DNA of 7,512 nt from Palsa-1233 sp031367105 (GTDB taxonomy: Bacteria; Gemmatimonadota; Gemmatimonadetes; Gemmatimonadales; GWC2-71-9), in assembly GCA_031367105.1 (NCBI GenBank), contig JANLPG010000162.1, forward strand, positions 1 to 7,512, written 5' to 3'. This document shows positions 1 through 5,722 of the stretch, piece after piece. Within the stretch, counting starts at the first letter, position 1. The number at the start of each line of letters is the position of its first letter. Made by a program: the position numbers and the translations under genes. The notes under the pieces are model-generated. The model ran no database searches. It was not told the origin of the DNA and saw nothing but the letters and a program-made list of their open reading frames with translations.

Positions 1-825
1 CTGGTCGCCGCGCAGGCCGACGACAGCGGCCGAGAGGGTCGGATTTTGCTCGGCGCCGCGCTGGATCCCCTGGAGGTGATCGCGGGCGCGAGTGAGCAGG
101 TCACGACCACCGACGAGATCCGCTGGGACGATGCCTCCCACCGCGTCACGGCGCGTCGCCGCACGACCCTGGGGGCATTGGTCTTCGCTGACAAGGCGCT
201 CGCTGCTCCGGATGCGATGCTGGTACGAGCTGCACTGTTCGAAGGGATCCGGCGCACCGGGCTCGACACGTTGCCGTGGCGCGGTGCACCACGCATCCTG
301 CGCCAACGACTTGCGTTCGCGCACCGGCTCGATGCCTCGTGGCCTGATGTCTCCGAGGTGACACTGCTCGAGACGCTCGACGTCTGGCTCGCGCCGCACG
401 TCAGCGGCATCCGCAAACTCGACGACCTCGCCAGGGTCGACCTCGGTAGTGCGCTCCTCACTCAGCTATCCTGGGAACAGCGTCGTCAACTCGACGACAT
501 CGCACCGGAGCGAGTCGAAGTGCCGAGTGGCTCCCGGATCGCGGTGGACTATGCCGATCCGGCGTCACCGGTGTTGGCTGTGCGATTGCAGGAGTTGTTC
601 GGCTTGACCACGACGCCGATGATCGGATCGGGCCGGGTACCACTGGTGCTGCACCTGCTTTCACCGGCGGGGAGGCCGATGCAAATGACCCGGGACCTGG
701 CGAGTTTCTGGGCAACGGGATATTTCGAAGTGCGGAAGGATCTGCGCGGACGGTACCCGAAACACCACTGGCCCGAGAATCCGCTCGAGGCGCCTGCCGT
801 GCGGGGGATCAAGCGGCGTCGGTGA
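1..825 (+). CDS. hrpB: ATP-dependent helicase HrpB, C-terminal part (5' truncated by window edge)
   Basis: The reading frame is open from base 1 to a TGA at 823-825, so 274 codons of a protein whose start lies outside the window are present. The visible part is the region after the DEAH helicase core plus the HrpB-specific C-terminal domain (about residues 130-272). Diagnostic stretches are LPWRGAPRILRQRLAF, the VDYADP...LAVRLQELFGL segment, the VPLVLHLLSPAGRP segment, and the terminal RKDLRGRYPKHHWPENPL block, which is highly characteristic of HrpB. The family is a DEAH-box (DExH) ATP-dependent RNA helicase of about 800-850 residues, so roughly the last third is seen. The Walker A and DEAH motifs must lie upstream and cannot be checked. 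The TTG at codon 16 is internal, not a start. The cellular role of HrpB is poorly defined in most bacteria. The gene ends 3 bp before the stop codon of the convergent kinase gene, with no terminator between them. Confidence 0.93.
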   Translation: MVAAQADDSGREGRILLGAALDPLEVIAGASEQVTTTDEIRWDDASHRVTARRRTTLGALVFADKALAAPDAMLVRAALFEGIRRTGLDTLPWRGAPRILRQRLAFAHRLDASWPDVSEVTLLETLDVWLAPHVSGIRKLDDLARVDLGSALLTQLSWEQRRQLDDIAPERVEVPSGSRIAVDYADPASPVLAVRLQELFGLTTTPMIGSGRVPLVLHLLSPAGRPMQMTRDLASFWATGYFEVRKDLRGRYPKHHWPENPLEAPAVRGIKRRR

Positions 826-828
826 GTG

Positions 829-3800
829 CTACGATTTGAGCGCGGAGGTGAGCTCCTGGATGGTGAACGGTTTCGCCAGGAAAGTTGTGCTGCTCTCGCT
901 CAGCTCTTCGCGCACGGTCTGGTCACCGGTATAGCCGGACATCAGAATGCTCCGGATGCCCGGGTAGCGCAGGGAGACCTCCTGCAGCAACTGTCGCCCG
1001 GTTCGGCCAGGCATCGCCTGGTCGGTGAGGATGATGTGGATCGAACCCTCCGGTGCCGTCTCCAGCGCCGCGAGGGCTTCGTCGGCGTTTGCGGCCTCCA
1101 GCACTTCATATCCTTTTCGCTCGAGCAACCGGCGCGTGGTCCGGCGGAGCGTGGTCTCATCGTCGACGACCAGCACGCGTCGCTGTTGGTCCGGGCGGGC
1201 GGTCTGGACGAGGCTCGCCGCCGTGCCCGGCCGGACGTGAGGGGCGTCGACGGTTGGCAGGTAGAGGGTGAAGGCGGAGCCGACATCTGGTACGCTCTTC
1301 ACGGTCACCGCGCCGTGCATCCGCTCGATGAAGCCGTAGATGATGGCAAGGCCAAGCCCGGTACCCTTCCCCTGCGGCTTGGTGGTGAAGAACGGTTCGA
1401 AGAGATGCCGCAGCACCTCCTCGGTCATTCCCACGCCGGTGTCCTGCACGCACACGGTGAGGTAGCGACCCGGAGCGAGCTGCGGCAGCTGTGACAGCTC
1501 CTCGCTGTCGAGGACGACCGACTGAGTGCGCACGGTGACGGTGCCGCCGTGGGGCATCGCGTCCCGGGCATTGGCCACCAGATTCATCAGTCCGAGCTCG
1601 AACTGGCTCGGGTCACAGTCGACCCAGACAGTCGGCGCAGTACACTCGACCACCAGTTGCTGGCCGAGGGCCACCAGGCGATGGAGCAGCGGCCGGACCC
1701 GCTGGACGACGGCATCGATTTCAACCACCGCGAGCCGCTCGACTTCCTGCCGTGAAAAGGAGAGCAGCTGCCGGGTCAGGGTCTTGGCGCGATCCGCTGC
1801 CAGCGCAATATCCAGCACATCGTTCCGGTGAGGGTTGCCCTCTGCCAGATCTTGCAGCAACAGTTCGGTGATCGCGGTGATGGTGGTGAGCAGGTTGTTG
1901 AAATCGTGCGCGACACCACCTGCCAGCTTGCCGACTGCCTCCATCTTCTGTGCCTGTCGGAACTGCTCTTCGAGGATCCGCCGCTCGCTCACATCGGCGT
2001 GCGTGCCGATCATCCGGAGTGCCTGCCCCTGCGCGTCACGCTCGACCACCTGTCCCCGCGAGCGAATCCAGGCGTAGTTGCCGTCCGCCCGCTGCATCCG
2101 GAATTCGATATCATAGGGATCGTGTTGCGGCACGCTGATGTGACGATTTTGAGTCTCCAGCAGCCGCTGCCGGTCTTCCGGATGGACGAGTGCGAGGAGG
2201 TCGGCTTGACCGAAGCCGTCGTCGGGTGGAAAGCCGAGCATCGCGCGGAACGTCGGCGCAGCATAGGAGCGCTCCGGGATGCGCCAGTCCCAGATGCTGT
2301 CGCGAGTCACTTCGAGGGCGAGTCGGAGTTGTTCCTCGCTGTCGCGGAGCGCGGCGCTGAGCCGCTTCCGCTCCGTGATGTCCTCGAGCTGCCCGAGCAG
2401 GTAGATCGGTAAACCGGACCCGGCCCGTACCGCCGACACGGTCACCTGCATCCAGATGGTGCTGCCGTCACTCCGGAGACCACGGCGTTCCATCGTGTTG
2501 GAGTTGATTTCGCCGCGGGCGACTCGGGCGAGGTTCGCTCCGGCAGACTCGTGTGCTTCGGGATGGAGAATGTCCCGCCACTGCAGCGCCTGGACTGCGG
2601 CGATGTCGTAGCCGAGCATCGTGGCAAGCGCCGCGTTCGCGCTCAGTGTCGCACCGGTCGGGGAGAGCAGGGCCATCCCGACGCCGGCCTCCTCGAAGGA
2701 GGAACGGAATCGCGCCTCGCTGTCGGCGAGGGCCTGGGTCAAGCGCCAACGCTCGGTGATGTCTTCGATCTGCGCCAAAAAGTAGCGGGGCTGGCTGGCA
2801 TCGTCGTGGACCAGCGACAGGGTGAGCTGGGCCCAGATCAGCGTGCCGTCACGACGGAAGTAGCGTTTTTCGGAGCGTGTCGAGGTCACTTCACCCCGAT
2901 CGAAGCGTTCCCAATTGAGCAGCGAGGCTCCGACGTCATCAGGGTGGATGACCTCGCGCGAGTTCATCGCGAGCAGCTCGGCTTCACTGTATCCGAGCAT
3001 CTCGCACAGCGCCTTGTTGACCCGGCTGTTCTGGCCGTCTCGCGTGACCAGCGCCATCCCGATGCCGGCCTCGTCGAAGGCAGAGCGGAAACGGGCCTCG
3101 CTCTCACGTCGGGCGGCGTCGGCGTCGGCGCGGACTCGCTCGAGTTCTTCGCTGGCCGAGACATCCCGCACCGCAATCAGGCGGTAGCCGTGGGGAAGCT
3201 CGTCGATATGGAGGAGTACCGGGTGGTGGGAACCGTCATTGAGCCGGAGCAACCGGCGGACCGGAGCAGTCGCCTCGCCAGCATCAATCGGGGCGTCGAG
3301 CAGGCTCTGGATGTAGCGGCTCTCGATTTCCTGTCTGGATCCCCCGACCAGGGTTGCGAACGAGGCGTTCGCGTCGCTGATCCGGCCATCGGGGCCGTGG
3401 AGCAAGATGGGAAGCGGAGAGTGCTGGAAGAGGATTTCGAACTGGTGGTCGGCAGCGGCCTGACGAACCTCGGCCCGACGCTGGGCGCTCAGGTCGCGGA
3501 TCTCGACCCGGATCGCGTTGCCCTCAGGCGTGGCGCGCTGCCAGATCCAGGTGGCATCGATCGCGCCGAAGAGGATCGGGTACTCCAGCTCCTGCGGCTG
3601 GCCGCTCGCGAGCACCTGCCGGAACGAGGCGATGAATTCTTCGACGCGCGGGATCGGGAAGATCACTCGCAGCGGTTGACCGACGAGCTGATCCGCTGAC
3701 CGCCGGAGGAGTTTGGCCACGGCACCGTGGACCTCGACGACCTCGAAGTCCTCGAACGCACCGTTCGTCCCCAGTCGGGGCACGATCAGGAAACCACCGT

Positions 3801-3834
3801 CCGGCGGCGGTGAAGACTGCGTGATGATGGTCAC
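829..3834 (-). CDS. Multi-PAS hybrid sensor histidine kinase with C-terminal receiver domain
   Basis: Cytosolic two-component hybrid kinase of 1001 residues. Order of domains: a divergent N-terminal PAS-like region (about 28-118), PAS 2 (about 130-230), PAS 3 (245-371), PAS 4 (372-498), a PAS_3-type domain (about 499-622), HisKA (about 628-695), HATPase_c (about 735-862) and a receiver (about 885-1000). Visible catalytic features: H-box GKLAGGVAHDFNNLL with phospho-accepting His643, N-box NLVANARDAM with Asn755, G1 DTGVGM (798-803), G2 GKGTGLGLA (822-830). The receiver has the acidic pair Asp891/Asp892, phospho-acceptor Asp938 in LTDQAMPG, Ser966 and Lys988. No signal peptide or transmembrane helix is seen, so the signal is probably intracellular and sensed by the PAS domains; the ligand cannot be inferred. 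The start is GTG (3832-3834). An in-frame TAG at 3847-3849 rules out any longer form, and there is no clear Shine-Dalgarno site. A second GTG at residue 18 (3781-3783) is a possible alternative. No partner response regulator is in the window, so phosphate may pass from His643 to Asp938 and then to a distant phosphotransfer protein. Confidence 0.95.
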   Translation of the reverse strand: MTIITQSSPPPDGGFLIVPRLGTNGAFEDFEVVEVHGAVAKLLRRSADQLVGQPLRVIFPIPRVEEFIASFRQVLASGQPQELEYPILFGAIDATWIWQRATPEGNAIRVEIRDLSAQRRAEVRQAAADHQFEILFQHSPLPILLHGPDGRISDANASFATLVGGSRQEIESRYIQSLLDAPIDAGEATAPVRRLLRLNDGSHHPVLLHIDELPHGYRLIAVRDVSASEELERVRADADAARRESEARFRSAFDEAGIGMALVTRDGQNSRVNKALCEMLGYSEAELLAMNSREVIHPDDVGASLLNWERFDRGEVTSTRSEKRYFRRDGTLIWAQLTLSLVHDDASQPRYFLAQIEDITERWRLTQALADSEARFRSSFEEAGVGMALLSPTGATLSANAALATMLGYDIAAVQALQWRDILHPEAHESAGANLARVARGEINSNTMERRGLRSDGSTIWMQVTVSAVRAGSGLPIYLLGQLEDITERKRLSAALRDSEEQLRLALEVTRDSIWDWRIPERSYAAPTFRAMLGFPPDDGFGQADLLALVHPEDRQRLLETQNRHISVPQHDPYDIEFRMQRADGNYAWIRSRGQVVERDAQGQALRMIGTHADVSERRILEEQFRQAQKMEAVGKLAGGVAHDFNNLLTTITAITELLLQDLAEGNPHRNDVLDIALAADRAKTLTRQLLSFSRQEVERLAVVEIDAVVQRVRPLLHRLVALGQQLVVECTAPTVWVDCDPSQFELGLMNLVANARDAMPHGGTVTVRTQSVVLDSEELSQLPQLAPGRYLTVCVQDTGVGMTEEVLRHLFEPFFTTKPQGKGTGLGLAIIYGFIERMHGAVTVKSVPDVGSAFTLYLPTVDAPHVRPGTAASLVQTARPDQQRRVLVVDDETTLRRTTRRLLERKGYEVLEAANADEALAALETAPEGSIHIILTDQAMPGRTGRQLLQEVSLRYPGIRSILMSGYTGDQTVREELSESSTTFLAKPFTIQELTSALKS
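2341..3102 (-). repeat. Tandem PAS-encoding repeat units of 381 bp inside the kinase gene
   Basis: Two consecutive PAS-encoding units of 127 codons each (residues 245-371, DNA 2722-3102; residues 372-498, DNA 2341-2721). Both begin SEARFRS(A/S)F(D/E)EAG(I/V)GMAL and end QIEDITER or QLEDITER followed by a short linker. DNA similarity is still visible: the junction reading CCATCCCG on the plus strand sits at 3054-3061 and again at 2673-2680, exactly 381 bp apart, and the roughly 45 bases after it are mostly identical. A third unit starts in the same register at residue 499 (DSEEQLRLALE) but is far more diverged and of PAS_3 type. This points to internal duplication of a PAS plus linker unit. 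Confidence 0.8.
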
Positions 3835-3888
3835 GGTGCCCGGAATCTACCGGCAAAATACAGGAGAAGGGAGCAGGCATCGGGTTAC

Positions 3889-3990
3889 GTCGTCCTGAAC
3901 GAAGCGAAGGACCTTCGGAACCTCCGAACGAGAGCGGCTGAATCTCTCGCACGGGTGAGTCCGAAGGCCCTTCGCTATGCTCAGGGCGAC
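3889..3990. repeat. 102-bp imperfect inverted-repeat element with nested palindromes (REP/MITE-like)
   Basis: The outer arms at 3889-3919 and 3960-3990 are inverted repeats of 31 bp matching at 26 positions. Each arm carries its own short palindrome around CGAAGG/CCTTCG (3905-3917 and 3962-3974, one central base each). Between them lie TTCGGA-acc-TCCGAA (3914-3928) and CGAGAG-9 nt-CTCTCG (3929-3949). The element can therefore form either one long stem or several small hairpins. It occupies most of the 190-bp gap between the barrel-protein gene and the kinase gene. The arm sequence (CCTGA-CGAAGCGAAGG-like core) resembles short intergenic repeats I recall from many GC-rich environmental bacteria, but that is from memory and unchecked. 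No ORF or transposase is associated. In transcripts of the barrel-protein gene it could act as a 3' stabilising or terminating structure. No T-tract follows it on either strand, so a classical intrinsic terminator is not supported. Confidence 0.75.
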
Positions 3991-4024
3991 ACTGTTTTCT
4001 GACTTCTCGATCGCGCAGCTCAGC

Positions 4025-4561
4025 CTAGAAGCGGATTCCCAGCGTGATCGGCACGAACAGCTGGTTGTTACCCGAAGCGAAGACGTTGATGAACTTCCCT
4101 TCGAGGAACAATTTCTTGCCGAACTTCAGTCCGGCACCCGCCTCGATTGCCATATTCGAATCGGTCTCCTTCACCGCGGTACCGCTGATGACGACTCGGT
4201 TCTCGGTGCGGAAGAGGCCGACCCCGCCGAGCAGGTAGACGCTGCTCGCTGCGTCGTAGTTCAGGCGGCCGAAGGCAGCGAAGGAATTTGCGCCCACTCC
4301 GCCAACCCTGAAGAAGCTGGGCTTCTGGGTGAAGTGGTGGTATTGCGCATCGACACCGACCCAGACTTTGGAGCTGGCCGGGCGGTAGCCGACGAGTGCG
4401 GTCCCGTGGTAGCCGGTCTTGTAGGCGTCGGCTGCCTTGCCCGTCGGGAGTGTCACTCCGCCGCCCAACCCGAGCTCCCAGCTGCCACTGGACTGCGCCG
4501 TCAACGGCGCGGTGACTGCAACCAGGGCAACGAGTGCGCCCGCGAAAATGGCCTTCCGCAT
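4025..4561 (-). CDS. Small secreted outer-membrane beta-barrel protein
   Basis: 178 residues. A Sec signal peptide is evident: MRK n-region, hydrophobic core AIFAGALVALVAVTAPL, probable cleavage after TAQ (residue 23). The mature part consists of alternating polar/hydrophobic, glycine-rich strands (for example WELGLGGGVTLPTG, KVWVGVDAQYHHF, SVYLLGGVGLF, NMAIEAGAGLKFG, LFLEGKFINVF) separated by short polar turns. It ends in LGIRF, a C-terminal aromatic residue as used for BAM-mediated assembly. This fits an 8-stranded OmpA/OmpW-like or generic OMP_b-brl barrel. No peptidoglycan-binding domain is present, so it is a barrel only. Function is unknown; it may be structural or a small porin. The ATG start is supported by AAGGAG 8 bases upstream. 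It lies 90 bp downstream of the beta-lactamase-like gene on the same strand, so it may be cotranscribed or have its own promoter. The stop codon is TAG at 4025-4027. Confidence 0.85.
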   Translation of the reverse strand: MRKAIFAGALVALVAVTAPLTAQSSGSWELGLGGGVTLPTGKAADAYKTGYHGTALVGYRPASSKVWVGVDAQYHHFTQKPSFFRVGGVGANSFAAFGRLNYDAASSVYLLGGVGLFRTENRVVISGTAVKETDSNMAIEAGAGLKFGKKLFLEGKFINVFASGNNQLFVPITLGIRF

Positions 4562-4569
4562 CTGAAATA

Positions 4570-4575
4570 CTCCTT
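4570..4575 (-). promoter_or_regulatory. Shine-Dalgarno site of the barrel-protein gene
   Basis: On the minus strand AAGGAG lies 8 bases before the ATG at 4559-4561. It is a near-ideal ribosome binding site and fixes the start codon. It is the strongest such site in the window; the neighbouring genes have weak or no recognisable sites, suggesting comparatively high translation of this envelope protein. Confidence 0.85.
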
Positions 4576-4587
4576 GAGAGTGTGAGC

Positions 4588-4604
4588 CGGCACCGATGGT
4601 GCCG
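4588..4604 (-). promoter_or_regulatory. Perfect 7-bp hairpin in the leader of the barrel-protein gene
   Basis: CGGCACC (4588-4594), a 3-base loop (4595-4597), then GGTGCCG (4598-4604): a perfect GC-rich stem located 12 bases upstream of the AAGGAG site as read on the minus strand. There is no T-run after it in the direction of transcription, so it is not a standard terminator. A further GGCACC at 4645-4650, just after the stop codon of the upstream gene, could compete for the GGTGCC arm. It could be a leader RNA structure, a protein-binding inverted repeat or an mRNA-processing stem; the sequence does not decide which. Confidence 0.45.
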
Positions 4605-4651
4605 ACAAAAGAATTGGACGACCCGACCCAACCCGGGGCGCACAGGCACCG

Positions 4652-5584
4652 TTACGGAGTGAAACGTTCCACCCCGGCTGGCGGGATCCACGGCTGTTTC
4701 GGTTCGAAAGTTCGCCAGAGGAGGGCGGACACCTTCCGCAACAGAACGTAGCCCTGGTTGTTGCTGGTGTAGCTGGTGTCGACCTGTTGCTTGGTGATGA
4801 CGGAGAAGACGTAATCGCCGGACGGGGCGTTGACGAGCACGGTTTCCGAGCGCGAGCGGTCGACGGCACCTTGCTTGGATGCGGCCTGGACCCAGGGTGG
4901 GATGGCGGAGAGCGCCTCGCCGTTCCAGTGAATTCGGGTGAGGTGGCGATACATCTGGGCGCTCGCGGCCGGAGAGACCGCTTTGCCGTCGCGAATCCGC
5001 ACCACCAGTTCAGCCATTTCGCGAGGGGTTGTCTGTCCCCAGCCGTAGCTGGCGCGGTTGGCTTCGCGGCCGGGGGTGCGGGAGTTGAGCCGGGTGGAAT
5101 CGAAACCGTTGGCGTGCAGCCAGCTGTTGACTGCCGCGCCGCCCCCCACCAGGGACTGGAGCCAGAGGGCAGCGGCGTTGTCGCTGGTGGTGATCATCAT
5201 CAGCGACACCTGATTGAGCGGGATTTTCGCGCCAGCCTGCAGCTTGTCGAAGAGGTCGTCCTCGCCGCGATAGCGCAGGGAGTCTGCCCAGGTGAGGACT
5301 GAGTCGAAGGAGAGCTGCCCGTGTTCGATCCGGTCGAATGTGGTGGCGAGAATCGGAACCTTGATCATCGAGGCGGTTGGAAAGAGTTCATCGGCCCGGA
5401 TCAGCGCTCCGCGCTGGCTCTTGAGGTGGCGTACGTAAATGCCCACCTCACCGTTCACCTCGCGAGCCAGGGCCTGGAGACGAGCCTCCAGTGCCGCGTC
5501 GCGGCGGACCGTCGGCCAGCGGCCCTGCGCGGGCGCAGGAGTGGCAATCAGGAGTGTGGCAAGGAGTAGCGAAGGGAGGCGCAT
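4652..5584 (-). CDS. Secreted class A beta-lactamase-like serine hydrolase
   Basis: 310 residues from ATG at 5582-5584 to TAA at 4652-4654. The signal peptide is MRLPSLLLATLLIATPAPAQ, with cleavage near residue 19-20, so the enzyme is exported to the periplasm. The mature region matches the Beta-lactamase2/PenP fold (COG2367-like). It has the SxxK active site ASMIK (Ser72, Lys75), the SDN loop TTSDNAA (Ser134-Asn136), and an omega-loop-like segment LNSRTPGREANRASYGWGQTTP (about 166-187) in which Glu174 could be the general base. The third motif is SKQG (236-239) where class A enzymes usually have K(T/S)G. Members of this group include true beta-lactamases and uncharacterised hydrolases; the altered third motif and unusual omega loop argue against assigning beta-lactam resistance. 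The open frame continues upstream of the ATG for over 400 codons, but that part is antisense to the DUF5916 gene. The ATG is chosen because the signal peptide begins there; the ribosome binding site is weak (GGGGA). It is divergent from the DUF5916 gene and followed in tandem by the barrel-protein gene. Confidence 0.88.
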   Translation of the reverse strand: MRLPSLLLATLLIATPAPAQGRWPTVRRDAALEARLQALAREVNGEVGIYVRHLKSQRGALIRADELFPTASMIKVPILATTFDRIEHGQLSFDSVLTWADSLRYRGEDDLFDKLQAGAKIPLNQVSLMMITTSDNAAALWLQSLVGGGAAVNSWLHANGFDSTRLNSRTPGREANRASYGWGQTTPREMAELVVRIRDGKAVSPAASAQMYRHLTRIHWNGEALSAIPPWVQAASKQGAVDRSRSETVLVNAPSGDYVFSVITKQQVDTSYTSNNQGYVLLRKVSALLWRTFEPKQPWIPPAGVERFTP

Positions 5585-5722
5585 TGGTTCCCCGGCTCTG
5601 GTGGGAGGCTGCACCCAAGCTAATTCAGGATGCAACGACCGGTGCCGGGTGCGAAACTCCGACCGCCGCTGGAGCGTACCGGGAGCCGACCCCCGCTCCC
5701 AACCCCGAACACCGGACCACTC
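5585..5722. promoter_or_regulatory. Divergent intergenic region, presumed to hold both promoters
   Basis: This gap separates the minus-strand hydrolase gene from the plus-strand DUF5916 gene, so promoters for both are expected here. The only AT-richer spot is around 5617-5630 (CTAATTCAGGATG), a possible -10 region on either strand; no convincing -35/-10 pair could be seen. An inverted repeat GGGAGC (5681-5686)/GCTCCC (5695-5700) with an 8-base loop precedes the proposed GTG start of the DUF5916 gene. An ATG at 5630 is in frame with that gene and could make part of this region coding. Confidence 0.35.

Noticed and set aside
2551..3699. 382-codon plus-strand open frame antisense to the kinase
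   Set aside because: It lies wholly within the PAS-coding region, and its translation shows no domain or secretion signal. The minus-strand frame carries an unambiguous kinase.
3524..3952. 142-codon minus-strand frame overlapping the kinase 5' end and the repeat element
   Set aside because: It is out of frame with the kinase PAS region and its translation is Arg/Pro/Ala-rich without domains, typical of a frame shadow.
3889..3990. Reading the 102-bp element as a CRISPR repeat or intrinsic terminator
   Set aside because: There is one inverted pair, not regularly spaced direct repeats, and no U-tract follows the stem on either strand.
3977..4585. 202-codon plus-strand open frame over the barrel-protein gene
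   Set aside because: It is antisense to a gene with signal peptide, barrel pattern and strong Shine-Dalgarno site, and it begins inside the inverted-repeat element. No protein-like features were seen.
4652..5584. Calling a clinical-type beta-lactam resistance gene
   Set aside because: SxxK and SDN are present, but the third motif is KQG and the standard Glu166 motif is not clear, so resistance cannot be claimed from sequence.
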